Source: Paenibacillus pinisoli (GTDB lineage: Bacteria > Bacillota > Bacilli > Paenibacillales > Paenibacillaceae). Taken from it: DNA of 64,000 nt. The DNA lies in contig NZ_QXQB01000001.1 of NCBI RefSeq assembly GCF_003605435.1, positions 682,001 to 746,000 of the forward strand, in the 5' to 3' direction. Under the pieces are notes generated by a model that had not been told where the DNA came from, searched no databases, and saw only the letters and a program-made list of their open reading frames with translations. Position 1 is the stretch's first letter, and the number at the start of each line of letters is the position of its first letter. Both the position numbers and the translations under genes were made by a program. Shown piece after piece: positions 50,414-63,764 of the stretch.

Positions 50414-52141
50414 CTATTTCTTCACTTTAAAATGCGATACCGCGCTGTTCAGTTCTCTTACGATCGAATCCAGCTCCTTCGACGAGGAGGAGATGCTTTC
50501 CATTAGAGCAAGCTGCTCTTCCGTTGCAGCCGCTACGCTTTCCGTCTTCTCCAGGTTGGCTGCCGCGCTTGTAGCGCCTTGCTCCACGGACGCGCTCACT
50601 TCCTCGGAGCTTGCCGACATTTGCTGTGTAATAGCCGAATTCTCTTGAATTTGCTGTGTCATTCTAGCAATCGACTCCGCAATGAGATCCAGGTTATGAT
50701 TCACTTCCTTCAGGCGTTCTCCGCCGAATTCTACCTGCTCGATCGTCTCCCGCATATAGCCGGATGCCCCGGAAATCTCCTTCTGCGTGATCAGCACCAG
50801 ATCGTTAATATGCTCCGCCGATTCCAGCGAGCTTGCCGCCAGCTTGCGGATCTCGCCCGCGACAACGGCAAAGCCCCGTCCATGCTCGCCTGCCCGCGCC
50901 GCTTCAATCGAAGCATTCAACGACAAAATATTCGTCTGATTGGAGAACGCCGTAATGTTCTCGGCGATGGCTCCAATCTGCTGCGAGCGGTTCTCCAGCG
51001 TTCCGATCGTGGCAGACAGCTTCGTAATGACGCTGCGGATTTCTTCCATCTGGCCTACAAGGCGCTGCAAGGACTCCTGGCCTTGATCCGCCTGCGTTGT
51101 CGTCACGCTGGACTGATCCGCAATATCCGATGTATTCTCGGCAATCCGCCCGATGCCTACCGCCATCTCTTCAATCGCGCGGGACATCTCTTCGGCGCCG
51201 CGCGCCTGGCTCTCAGAGCTGGTCGCCACTTCCTGAATGTTCTGCGCGACATTCTCCGAAGCCGATGCGGACTCGCTGGCCGCGCTGGCAAGCTGCGCGG
51301 ACGATTCGCTGACCCGCTTCGTATTGCCTGCGATGCCGGTGATCAACCCGTTCATCTTCGCAATCATCTCGTCTACTGAACGCGAGATTTGGCCAAGCTC
51401 ATCCCTCTTATATTTTTTGTCAGGCTCAACTGTCAGATCGCCTTCTCCGACCAGCTTGGCCTTATGCACCACTGTACGGATCGTATTCATGATGAGCTTG
51501 ATCATCACTACCGAATATCCGATCAGAAAAGCGGCAACAACAATCATGGAGACAAGAGTCGACAACTGGTTCTTATCCAGATTTTTTTCAATCTGTTTAA
51601 TCGTCTCTTCCGCATGGATGTCCATGCTTTCGCCCACTTCATCGATGCCGCTCCGGCTCAACTGGAAGCTGCTATCAATAAGATCGCTAATCTCGGACTT
51701 GCCGTCCTCGGCAGCCGCATACGCCTCCGTGAACCAGCTGTTAAACGCGGTGTCGAAATCATCGAAGATTTCGCTTGCCGTCTTGCCGGACGCGCCATGA
51801 GCCAGATGAAGTAGTTCCGCCTTCTCCATCAAAGCTTTGGCAGTCGCTACGCGTTCCGTTGCTTGGTCCCTGTTCTCTGTCATATCCGTTTGTGCCGCGA
51901 CAAACCGTTCATGCTCCAGCTTGCCGGACTCAATCTTCAGATAAGCGACATAAGCCTGATACATGTCACGATCGGCATTCAGAATCAAGGACTCGACCTG
52001 ATTGGTCGTCTCATAGATTTCTTCCGCCATAATATCGAATGTCTTTCTTTCCTCGCCCAATACATACAGGACGGACAGTGCGTAGAACAGCAGCGGCAGC
52101 GCCGCCAATAGCGCTATCTTCCAACGCAATGAAAAATTCAT
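50414..52141 (-). CDS. Methyl-accepting chemotaxis protein
   Basis: A 575-residue transmembrane receptor. First membrane segment at about 4-25, a helical-bundle ligand domain (30-180), second segment (MIVVAAFLIGYSVVMIKLIM), HAMP linker (VGEGDLTVEPDKKYKRDELG), then the signalling coiled coil. The hairpin tip NASIEAARAGEHGRGFAVVA is conserved and binds CheA/CheW. The MCP C-terminal pentapeptide for CheR is absent. GGGGG is six bases before the ATG at 52141. Confidence 0.92.
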   Translation of the reverse strand: MNFSLRWKIALLAALPLLFYALSVLYVLGEERKTFDIMAEEIYETTNQVESLILNADRDMYQAYVAYLKIESGKLEHERFVAAQTDMTENRDQATERVATAKALMEKAELLHLAHGASGKTASEIFDDFDTAFNSWFTEAYAAAEDGKSEISDLIDSSFQLSRSGIDEVGESMDIHAEETIKQIEKNLDKNQLSTLVSMIVVAAFLIGYSVVMIKLIMNTIRTVVHKAKLVGEGDLTVEPDKKYKRDELGQISRSVDEMIAKMNGLITGIAGNTKRVSESSAQLASAASESASASENVAQNIQEVATSSESQARGAEEMSRAIEEMAVGIGRIAENTSDIADQSSVTTTQADQGQESLQRLVGQMEEIRSVITKLSATIGTLENRSQQIGAIAENITAFSNQTNILSLNASIEAARAGEHGRGFAVVAGEIRKLAASSLESAEHINDLVLITQKEISGASGYMRETIEQVEFGGERLKEVNHNLDLIAESIARMTQQIQENSAITQQMSASSEEVSASVEQGATSAAANLEKTESVAAATEEQLALMESISSSSKELDSIVRELNSAVSHFKVKK

Positions 52142-52296
52142 CATTAACCCCCAACCTTCCACGTTTCTGTAACTATCTATACTTATATCGGTTAATCACC
52201 CTACGGAAAAAAAGAGGAGAAGGCAAGAATTTTTAAGAATATTGTCGAATTTTCGGACTAGACATCAAGTCAGCGCATTCGTAGCGATAACTGCAA

Positions 52297-52335
52297 AAAA
52301 AAGCGTACCGTCTCCAAAAGACAGTACGCTTTTAT
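52297..52335 (-). terminator. Terminator of the pyrimidine operon
   Basis: AAAGCGTACTGTCTTTTGG and GACGGTACGCTTT form the stem, followed by TTTTTTG on the minus strand. Confidence 0.9.
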
Positions 52336-52350
52336 TACATCAATTTGCTA

Positions 52351-52998
52351 TTACTTGCCGAACGACCCCGGGTCGTTGCGCCAAGCTTGCAGCGCTGCAA
52401 CGTCAGCCTCTGCTACTTTGCCAAGCTGGACAGCCGTCTCGATCAAAGCGGAATAATTCGAGAGTGTGTCTAGCGTAAAGCCTTCGTTCTCGAACGATTG
52501 AGCCGCATGTGGGAACTGGTAAGTGAAGATGGCCAGCACGGCGCTGACTTCAGCCCCAGCCTCGCGAACCGCTTGCGCCGCTTTCAGCGAGCTGCCGCCA
52601 GTGGAGATCAGGTCTTCAATAACGATTACCTTTTGACCAGGCTCAATCCGGCCTTCAATTTGATTTTGCTTGCCGTGGCCTTTCGCTTTGTCGCGAATGT
52701 AAGCCATCGGAAGATTCAGCTTCTGCGCCACCCATGCCGCATGCGGGATGCCCGCAGTCGAGGTGCCTGCAATCACTTCCGCGTCAGGAAATCTCTCGCG
52801 GATAATCGTAGCGAAGCCTTCCGCTACCAGATCGCGGATCGCCGGATATGTCATCGTAAGACGATTGTCGCAGTAGATCGGAGATTTCAGACCGGATGTC
52901 CAGGTGAACGGATCGTTCGGACGAAGCGCGACCGCTCCGATCTCCAGCAAACTTTTTGCAATTTCGTTAGGCAATGCTGCCAATGATACGTTACTCAA
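52351..52998 (-). CDS. pyrE: Orotate phosphoribosyltransferase
   Basis: Fifth step of UMP synthesis, joining orotate to PRPP. The PRPP motif is VIVIEDLISTGGSS. TWTSGLKSPIYCDNR near the N-terminus and the loop KGHGKQNQIEG are substrate-binding. Start is TTG at 52998 with AGGAG ten bases upstream, overlapping pyrF by 8 bases. The 215-residue length is normal. Last gene of the pyr operon. Confidence 0.95.
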   Translation of the reverse strand: MSNVSLAALPNEIAKSLLEIGAVALRPNDPFTWTSGLKSPIYCDNRLTMTYPAIRDLVAEGFATIIRERFPDAEVIAGTSTAGIPHAAWVAQKLNLPMAYIRDKAKGHGKQNQIEGRIEPGQKVIVIEDLISTGGSSLKAAQAVREAGAEVSAVLAIFTYQFPHAAQSFENEGFTLDTLSNYSALIETAVQLGKVAEADVAALQAWRNDPGSFGK

Positions 52999-53731
52999 CC
53001 GAAATCAGCTCCTCGATAATAGATTCCAATGCCTCGCGCGGCTCTGCAGCCGCTGTAATCGGACGGCCGATCACCATATAGTCCGTTCCCTGGCGCAGCG
53101 CTTCGCCAGGAGTCATAATACGGGACTGGTCGTTCAGCGCCGCTCCGGCTGGCCGGATGCCCGGCGTCACCGTCTGGAAGGAAGCGCCCAGCGCCGACTT
53201 GATGGCCACAACCTCGGATGGCGAAGCTACTACGCCGTCAAGGCCCGCAGCTTTCGCAAGCGAAGCATAGCGAAGGACCGCATCCTCCACCGTCCCCCCG
53301 ATGCCGATCTGATCGTTCAGCACCGCCTGGCTTGTGCTGGTCAATTGTGTAACAGCAATAACAGCCGGCTTGGCAGTCCCGCCCGACAAAGCAGCGTCGA
53401 CGCCTTCAAGCGCCGCCTCCATCATGGATTGTCCGCCGCCAGCATGCACGTTGAACATATCTACGCCAAGCTTCGTTACGCTGTTTGAGCCGCCTTTGAC
53501 CGTATTCGGAATGTCGTGCATCTTCACGTCCAGGAAGACATAATAGCCGCGTTCCTTCAGGCTCGATACGAAAGCGGGACCCGCCGCGTAGTACAACTGC
53601 ATGCCGACCTTCATATAGCAAGGAATGCCCTTCAGCTCCTCGATCAATTTCTCGGCCGCCGCAGCTTCCGGGTAATCCAGCGCTACCATAATGCGCTTTG
53701 CCGCTTGTTCTCTCGTCAGTGTCACAGCCAT
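52991..53731 (-). CDS. pyrF: Orotidine 5'-phosphate decarboxylase
   Basis: Final step of UMP synthesis. The catalytic D-x-K-x-x-D motif is in FLDVKMHDIPNTV. VALDYPEA at the start and TPGIRP and VIGRPI at the phosphate site are intact. About 246 residues. The ATG at 53731 is close to GAGGGGG, and a GTG two codons later (53725) has better spacing, so the exact start is uncertain. It follows carB by 65 bases, with no pyrK or pyrD in between. Confidence 0.95.
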   Translation of the reverse strand: MAVTLTREQAAKRIMVALDYPEAAAAEKLIEELKGIPCYMKVGMQLYYAAGPAFVSSLKERGYYVFLDVKMHDIPNTVKGGSNSVTKLGVDMFNVHAGGGQSMMEAALEGVDAALSGGTAKPAVIAVTQLTSTSQAVLNDQIGIGGTVEDAVLRYASLAKAAGLDGVVASPSEVVAIKSALGASFQTVTPGIRPAGAALNDQSRIMTPGEALRQGTDYMVIGRPITAAAEPREALESIIEELISVE

Positions 53732-53796
53732 GTCCCCCTCTATATAGTGTAGAAGCTTCTGAGGCAGCCGCACGCCCCAGAAGCTTCGTTTATTGC

Positions 53797-57001
<3,205 letters not shown>

Positions 57002-57015
<14 letters not shown>

Positions 57016-58147
57016 ATTGAAGCTCTCCTTTCAACGTCTCCGACAACACAGCCTGACGAGGTTTTTGTGGGTTGTTTTGTTTGTGCGTGCGGATCATCTC
57101 CAGGAATTCATCGAACAGATAGCTGGAGTCGAACGGTCCCGGTGCCGCCTCTGGATGGTATTGCACGGAGAAGGCCGGGAACTTGCTATGTTTAAGTCCT
57201 TCGATCGTTTTGTCGTTGTTGTTGATATGTGTAACTTCCAGCTCGGTTCCTTCAATGGAAGAATCCACTACGGTGTAGCCGTGATTCTGGGAAGTGATGT
57301 AGCAGCGGTTCGTCGCCAATTCTTTAACCGGATGGTTGCCGCCGCGATGTCCGAATTTCAGCTTGCCTGTATCCGCTCCGCAAGCCAGCGCGAACAGTTG
57401 GTGTCCAAGGCAGATGCCGAAGATCGGAATTTCGCCCAGCAGCTCGGAGATCATTTTCACCGCGTGAGGCACGTCTTTCGGGTCCCCAGGGCCGTTGGAC
57501 AGCTGAATGCCGTCTGGTGCAAGGCGGCGAATTTCGTCCGCTGTCGTGTCATGCGGTACCACGACTACATCGCAGCCGCGCTGAGTGAGCTCGCGCAGAA
57601 TGCCGCTCTTCGCGCCAAAGTCAACCAGCACGATGCGCTCGCGGTTGCCCGGGCTAGCGAATACATGCTTCGTCGATGTGCGCGCAACCTGGTCAGTCAT
57701 CAGAGTAGACAGGCTCAGACGCTCAGCCAGTTCCTCTACACGCTCGTTGCCTGTTGTGATGAGGCCTCTCATTGTGCCGAAGTGGCGCAATTTGCGGGTC
57801 AGCATGCGAGTATCGATGTCGCTGATGCCCGGAATGCCGTATTCCTTCAGCAGCTGGCCCAGCGAGTATTGAGCGCGCCAGTTGCTTGGCACCGGCTCGT
57901 GGCGGCGTACGACAAAGCCGTGAATGTAAGGGCGAATCGCCTCGAAGTCGTCGCGCGTAATGCCATAGTTGCCGATCAGCGGGTAAGTCATCGTTACGAT
58001 CTGACAACAGTAGGAAGGGTCGGAGAGAACCTCCTGGTAGCCTGTGATGCCTGTATTAAATACAACCTCGCCCATCATCTGCGCTTCTGCGCCGAAGGAC
58101 AAGCCGGTGAATAACGTTCCGTCTTCCAACAATAGTCTTGCTTGCAT
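57002..58147 (-). CDS. carA: Carbamoyl-phosphate synthase small subunit
   Basis: Glutamine amidotransferase subunit supplying ammonia to CarB. N-terminal CPSase domain ([18 protein letters not shown]), then a class I amidotransferase domain with nucleophile in [14 protein letters not shown] and the His/Glu pair in [10 protein letters not shown]. 381 residues. The ATG at 58147 has GAGGAG eight bases upstream and is preferred over a GTG at 58156. 45 bases after pyrC. Confidence 0.96.
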
Positions 58148-58201
58148 CCGTATCACTCCTCTGGTGTTCTTTATGCTTAAAATGGTATCCGAATCTATTC
58201 C

Positions 58202-59485
58202 TTATTCCGACCAGACGACTTTGCCGTCTACAATCGTCGTTACCGGCCAGCCCTTAAGCTCCCAGCCGCCGAATGGCGTGTTGTTGCTCTTCGACAGGAA
58301 GGTTGACGGGTCAACGGCGCGCTCGCTTGTAAGGTCTACGACCGTCAGGTCTGCCGGAGCGCCTTGCTCAAGGCGTCCTGTCTCCAGACGGAACACGCGG
58401 GCAGGATCTTGCGTCATGCGCTGCAAGAGGAAGCCGAGCGTCCATTTGCCTGTCTCGACGAACTTCGTGTACAGAAGCGGGAAGGCTGTCTCGAAGCCGA
58501 CGATGCCGAATGGCGCAAGGTCGACGCCGCGGGCTTTCTCTTCCGCGCTATGCGGCGCGTGGTCGGTTACGATCATGTCGATCGTGCCGTCTTCAAGCCC
58601 TTCAATCACAGCTTGCACATCGCGCGGCGTGCGCAGCGGCGGGTTCATCTTCCAGTTCGCGTCGTCCAGACCCGGAATGTCCTCATCCGACAGCAGCAGG
58701 TGATGCGGACATACCTCCGCGGTCACCGATACGCCGATCGATTTTGCCAGTCTGATCAAGCGGACCGATTGCTCTGTGCTGACATGGCACACATGGTAGT
58801 GCACGCCTGTCGCTTCCGCCAGCAGCACATCCCGGCCGACATGGATCGCTTCGGACTCATTAGGGATGCCTTTGATGCCGTGCTTGCGGGAGAACTCGCC
58901 TTCGGATGCCCAAGCGCCTTCCACCAGCGAATCATCCTCGCAGTGCGCGATTACCGGCATATCCAGCGATTTCGCCAGCGCCATCGCGTTTTTCATCATT
59001 TGCGCATTTTGTACGCCTACGCCGTCGTCCGTGAAGCCTATCGCTCCCGCTTCCTTCAAGGCAGCGAAGTCCGTCAGCTCCCGTCCAAGCTCGTTTTTCG
59101 TAATGGCAGCGTAAGGCAGCACTTTCACCAGGCCAGCCTCAGCCGCTTTGTCCAATACATATTTTACGGTCTCGGGCTTGTCGATGACAGGGCGTGTATT
59201 CGGCATGCAGGCAATTGTGGTAAAGCCGCCTTTCGCCGCCGAACGGGAACCCGTCACGATATCCTCTTTATGTTCAAAGCCTGGATCGCGCAGATGGACG
59301 TGCATATCGATAAAGCCTGCCGATACGAGCTTGCCCTTCGCGTCGACCAATTCGGCGCTGCCTGTGTCGATAACTCCGGCATCCACAATCTCGGCGATGC
59401 GCCCATCGCTTACGCGAATATGTTTTGGCTCCAGCTTGCCGCTCTCTTCGTTCCATACGCTGCCGTTAATAATCCACAATGACAT
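58202..59485 (-). CDS. pyrC: Dihydroorotase
   Basis: Zinc amidohydrolase that cyclises carbamoyl-aspartate. The metal motif is HVHLRDPGFEHKED. Conserved later residues include CMPNTRPV, HVCHVST and the catalytic Asp in VTDHAPH. Type I (long, 427 residues) as in Bacillus. GGAGGGTGATC precedes the ATG. 79 bases after pyrB in the operon. Confidence 0.96.
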   Translation of the reverse strand: MSLWIINGSVWNEESGKLEPKHIRVSDGRIAEIVDAGVIDTGSAELVDAKGKLVSAGFIDMHVHLRDPGFEHKEDIVTGSRSAAKGGFTTIACMPNTRPVIDKPETVKYVLDKAAEAGLVKVLPYAAITKNELGRELTDFAALKEAGAIGFTDDGVGVQNAQMMKNAMALAKSLDMPVIAHCEDDSLVEGAWASEGEFSRKHGIKGIPNESEAIHVGRDVLLAEATGVHYHVCHVSTEQSVRLIRLAKSIGVSVTAEVCPHHLLLSDEDIPGLDDANWKMNPPLRTPRDVQAVIEGLEDGTIDMIVTDHAPHSAEEKARGVDLAPFGIVGFETAFPLLYTKFVETGKWTLGFLLQRMTQDPARVFRLETGRLEQGAPADLTVVDLTSERAVDPSTFLSKSNNTPFGGWELKGWPVTTIVDGKVVWSE

Positions 59486-59564
59486 GTCTGATCACCCTCC
59501 GATTGTATTCGCTCTGTCGCCTGCTGCCAGCGGCTCCTCGTTCAGAAGCCTGGTCCCTGCGCGC

Positions 59565-60464
59565 TTAGCTAAGTGCGCGTTCGATTACCGCCATTCGGAT
59601 CGGTACGCCGTTCTCCATCTGAGGGAAAATGCGGGATTGCGGATGCTCCACCAAATCCCCGTCGATCTCTACGTTCCGGTTGACCGGAGCGGGGTGCATA
59701 ATAATCGCATGCGGTGCGATACGCTGCGCGCGCTCTGCCGTGAGGCCGTATTGCTCGCGGTATGCCTCCGCCGAATTCAGCATGCCGCTTTCGTGGCGTT
59801 CCAGCTGCACTCTTAGCATCATGACCACATCCGCCTTCAGCGCTTCGTCCATGGAGATGTAAGGAGCGTCCAGCTCCTTCGCCTGCATGTTATCCGGTGC
59901 GCAGAAGCTCACGTTCGCGCCGAATTTGCGCAGCGCCCACAGGTTGGAGCGGGCTACCCGGCTGTGCAGGATATCGCCCACGATGGATACGTTCAGGCCG
60001 CTTAGCGAGCCGAACTGCTTGCGCATCGTGTACATATCGAGCAGCGCCTGCGTCGGATGCTCGTTGTTGCCGTCTCCCGCATTCACGAGCGGGACTTTGA
60101 TTTTCTCGGCCAGCTCTGCGAGCAGCCCTGTCGGCTTCAGGCGGATGACGCCTACGTCGATGCCCATCGATTCAAGCGTCCGTACCGTATCGTAGATCGA
60201 CTCGCCCTTCTCGACGCTGGAGGCCGCCGCTGAGAAGTTGATGACTTCGGCGCCCAGCCGCTTCTCCGCTACCTCAAAGGAAAATCTCGTTCTCGTGCTG
60301 TTCTCGAAAAACATGTTGGCCGCAAATTTGCCTTGCTGGCCCCCATGCACTTTAACGGGGTGCTTCTCCCAATAAGCCGCTCGCTCCAGGATGGATTCGA
60401 TTTCTTCTTTGTCAAGGTCTTTCAGACCGAGCAAACTGCGCTCTTTCAGTTGTGCAAGCGTCAT
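59565..60464 (-). CDS. pyrB: Aspartate carbamoyltransferase catalytic subunit
   Basis: Commits carbamoyl phosphate and aspartate to the pyrimidine pathway. The carbamoyl-phosphate motif is FENSTRTRFSFE, with HPTQALLD and MLRVQLERHE as the later binding segments. The 299-residue catalytic chain stands alone, without a pyrI regulatory subunit, as in other Firmicutes. It starts 7 bases after pyrR with no internal attenuator or uracil permease gene in between. Confidence 0.96.
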   Translation of the reverse strand: MTLAQLKERSLLGLKDLDKEEIESILERAAYWEKHPVKVHGGQQGKFAANMFFENSTRTRFSFEVAEKRLGAEVINFSAAASSVEKGESIYDTVRTLESMGIDVGVIRLKPTGLLAELAEKIKVPLVNAGDGNNEHPTQALLDMYTMRKQFGSLSGLNVSIVGDILHSRVARSNLWALRKFGANVSFCAPDNMQAKELDAPYISMDEALKADVVMMLRVQLERHESGMLNSAEAYREQYGLTAERAQRIAPHAIIMHPAPVNRNVEIDGDLVEHPQSRIFPQMENGVPIRMAVIERALS

Positions 60465-60471
60465 GTCAGGT

Positions 60472-61152
<681 letters not shown>

Positions 61153-61220
61153 TCAAGCTTGCCCGCATGACGAACGAGTGGGTCCTGGTCCTATCCAATG
61201 ATAGACCTATATTCACGCTA

Positions 61221-61249
61221 CCTTGCCAGTCTCACGGGACTGATTTAAA
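61221..61249 (-). promoter_or_regulatory. PyrR-binding loop (anti-antiterminator)
   Basis: The leader RNA contains TTTAAATCAGTCCCGTGAGA followed by CTGGCAAGG, matching the established PyrR-binding consensus (CAGUCC hairpin with apical GUGAG and downstream AAGG). UMP- or UTP-bound PyrR stabilises it and so promotes the terminator at 61082-61113. Confidence 0.92.
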
Positions 61250-61271
61250 GGTACTGCTCTGTATCATAGGA

Positions 61272-61300
61272 ATTATCCCATGTCGGACGGGATAAGTCAA
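61272..61300 (-). promoter_or_regulatory. SigA promoter of the pyrimidine operon
   Basis: On the minus strand TTGACT (61300-61295) and GATAAT (61277-61272) with a 17-base spacer, directly upstream of the PyrR-binding loop. Confidence 0.85.
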
Positions 61301-61399
61301 GAGCGTAGTGCCCTTCATATAGTCATAGTGTTGGAAATCCGTTCACGACTATACAAGGATAGCGCTGGCAATGCCATAGGCTTGCTTGTGTAACTTTTT

Positions 61400-62635
61400 T
61401 TAGAGGCTGAGCTTGCGGATGCGTTCCACCGCTTTCTCCGTGTTCTCCCGGCTGCCAAATGCCGTCAGGCGGAAGTAGCCTTGGCCGCTTTGGCCGAAGC
61501 CTACGCCCGGCGTGCCGACAATGTTCGCTTCGGAAAGCAGCTTGTCGAAGAAGCTCCAGGAATCCATGCCCTGCGGCGTCTTCAGCCAAATGTAAGGCGC
61601 GTTCACGCCGCCGAACACTTCAAGGCCGATGGAAGCAAGACCGTCGCGGATAATAGCCGCGTTCGTCATGTAATATTCAACGAGCGATGCGATCTGCTCT
61701 TTGCCCTCCGGGGAGTAGATCGCCGCAGCGCCGCGCTGCGTGACATACGATACGCCATTGAACTTCGTCGTGTGGCGGCGGTTCCACAGGTCATTGATCA
61801 GCACGGAGCTGCCGTTCGCATCAAGGCCTTTCAGCTCGCGTGGCACCACGGTATAAGCGCAGCGCACGCCTGTGAAGCCTGCCGTCTTGGAGAAGCTGCG
61901 GAATTCGATCGCGACCTCGCGGGCCCCTTCCACCTCATAGATGCTGTGCGGAACATCCTCTTCTTGGATAAACGCTTCGTAAGCGGAGTCGAACAAGATC
62001 AGGCAATTGTTTTCCCTTGCATAGTCGACCCATACTTTAAGCTCGTCCTTCGTAAGCGTCATGCCTGTGGGATTGTTCGGGTAGCACAAGTAGATCAGAT
62101 CAACCTTGCGGTCTGGCAGGCTTGGCTTGAAGTTGTTCTCCGCCGTGCACTCCAGGTACACAATGTTCTCGTAACGTTTTGTCTCCGCATTGTATTTGCC
62201 TGAGCGGCCTGCCATAACATTCGTATCCACGTATACAGGATAGACAGGATCTTGCACCGCAATGATGCTGTCCTGGCTGAATATTTCTTGAATATTGCCC
62301 ACATCGCATTTGGAGCCGTCGCTGAGGAACACTTCGTTCGACGCGATATCAACGCCGCGGGCTTTGTAATCATTTTCGATGATGGCTTGAATCAGGAAGT
62401 CATAGCCTTGCTCCGGCCCGTAGCCGCGGAACGATCCCGGCTGAGCCAGCTCGTCGACCGCTTCGTGCATGGCCTTCACTACCACTTCCGGCAAACCGCG
62501 CGTTACATCGCCGATTCCGAGGCTGATAATTTCGGCATTCGGGTTCTCCTGGGTAAACTTAGTGCGCCGTTTGGCGATTTCTGAAAATAAATAGCTGCCT
62601 TGCAGCTCCAAGTAGTTGTGGTTGATAGCTGTCAT
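61400..62635 (-). CDS. dapL: LL-diaminopimelate aminotransferase
   Basis: PLP enzyme that converts tetrahydrodipicolinate directly to LL-diaminopimelate, bypassing the acyl routes in lysine and cell-wall synthesis. The PLP lysine is in [43 protein letters not shown] and [20 protein letters not shown] are characteristic of DapL. 411 residues. GGAAAGGTG is upstream of the ATG at 62635. Confidence 0.95.
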   Translation of the reverse strand: MTAINHNYLELQGSYLFSEIAKRRTKFTQENPNAEIISLGIGDVTRGLPEVVVKAMHEAVDELAQPGSFRGYGPEQGYDFLIQAIIENDYKARGVDIASNEVFLSDGSKCDVGNIQEIFSQDSIIAVQDPVYPVYVDTNVMAGRSGKYNAETKRYENIVYLECTAENNFKPSLPDRKVDLIYLCYPNNPTGMTLTKDELKVWVDYARENNCLILFDSAYEAFIQEEDVPHSIYEVEGAREVAIEFRSFSKTAGFTGVRCAYTVVPRELKGLDANGSSVLINDLWNRRHTTKFNGVSYVTQRGAAAIYSPEGKEQIASLVEYYMTNAAIIRDGLASIGLEVFGGVNAPYIWLKTPQGMDSWSFFDKLLSEANIVGTPGVGFGQSGQGYFRLTAFGSRENTEKAVERIRKLSL

Positions 62636-62770
62636 TGCTTTCACCTTTCCTTTTGTAGAATACACCTAATCTACGTTTAGGATAGCGCACTTATGTAGCG
62701 AACATAATGCAGGATATCGTCAAAAGTTTGCACTTATTTCACGATCGAAGCCATACGTCCGTTCTGGTGC

Positions 62771-62806
62771 AAAAAATGAAAACAGCCGGTGCAAGCGCAC
62801 CGGCTG
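62771..62806 (-). terminator. Terminator of lspA-rluD
   Basis: CAGCCGGTGCGCTTGCACCGGCTG forms a 10-bp stem with loop GCTT, followed by TTTTCATTTTTT on the minus strand. Confidence 0.92.
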
Positions 62807-62816
62807 ACAATTCAGC

Positions 62817-63764
62817 TTATCTTGATTTAAGGCTGGCGAGCACATGCTCGAAATCTTCTGGCAGCGGCGCTTCGAACAGCAGCCGCTTTCCAGTGCGCGG
62901 ATGGGTGAACCCCAGCACCGCCGCATGCAGCGCTTGTCCGTTCAGCGCAACTGTCTTGTTGCGGCCGTATACGGGATCGCCCGCCATTGGATGGCCGATA
63001 TATTTCATATGGACGCGAATCTGATGCGTCCGGCCTGTCTCCAGCTGAAGCTCCAGCAGCGTGTAGTCGCCGAGGCGCTCCAGCACGACAAAATGCGTAA
63101 CCGCCGGCTTGCTGTTATGCTCCGTCACCGTGAACAGCTTGCGGTCGTTGCGGTCGCGTCCGATCGGCGCATCGATCGTGCCTTGATCATGCGGCACATT
63201 GCCGTGCACCAGCGCAATATACTTGCGCGTGACGGAATGCTCCTTCAGCTGCTCTGCAAGCGATACATGCGCCAGATCGTTTTTGGCTGCCATCAGCAGT
63301 CCCGTTGTATCCTTGTCGATCCGGTGCACAATGCCTGGGCGAAGCATGCCGTTAATGCCTGAGAGATCCTTGCAATGATGCATCAGCGCGTTCACTACAG
63401 TGCCGGAAGAATGTCCCGGCGCCGGATGGACGACCAGCCCTCGCGGTTTGTTGATGACGATGACATCGGAATCCTCATACACCACTTCAAGCGGGATATC
63501 CTCCGGAACGATATTGGCATCTTCCGACCCCGGCACCGTGATGACCAGCACATCGCCCAGCGCGAGCTTGTAATTCGCTTTTACCGTCTTGCCGTTTACG
63601 GTTGCCGCGCCCGCCTTGATCCATTCCTGAACCTGCGTCCGGGACAGGCCAGGCATGTCCATCGACTCGGCAATCCATTTATCAATTCGCTCGCCCGCAT
63701 GCTCGGACTCCATCGTCCATTCTACGAGGTTCGCGTCATCTTCTTGCTGTAAGTTGCTGTTCAT
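62817..63764 (-). CDS. RluD-family pseudouridine synthase (YlyB type)
   Basis: Converts uridine to pseudouridine in RNA, most likely 23S rRNA. An N-terminal S4 RNA-binding domain (VQEWIKAGAATVNGKTVK, about 45-62) precedes the catalytic domain, with NKPRGLVVHPAPGH and the catalytic Asp150 in GIVHRIDKDTTGLL. LETGRTHQIRVHM is a further signature. 315 residues. It overlaps lspA by 4 bases (ATGA), the usual lspA-ylyB order in Bacillales. Confidence 0.93.
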   Translation of the reverse strand: MNSNLQQEDDANLVEWTMESEHAGERIDKWIAESMDMPGLSRTQVQEWIKAGAATVNGKTVKANYKLALGDVLVITVPGSEDANIVPEDIPLEVVYEDSDVIVINKPRGLVVHPAPGHSSGTVVNALMHHCKDLSGINGMLRPGIVHRIDKDTTGLLMAAKNDLAHVSLAEQLKEHSVTRKYIALVHGNVPHDQGTIDAPIGRDRNDRKLFTVTEHNSKPAVTHFVVLERLGDYTLLELQLETGRTHQIRVHMKYIGHPMAGDPVYGRNKTVALNGQALHAAVLGFTHPRTGKRLLFEAPLPEDFEHVLASLKSR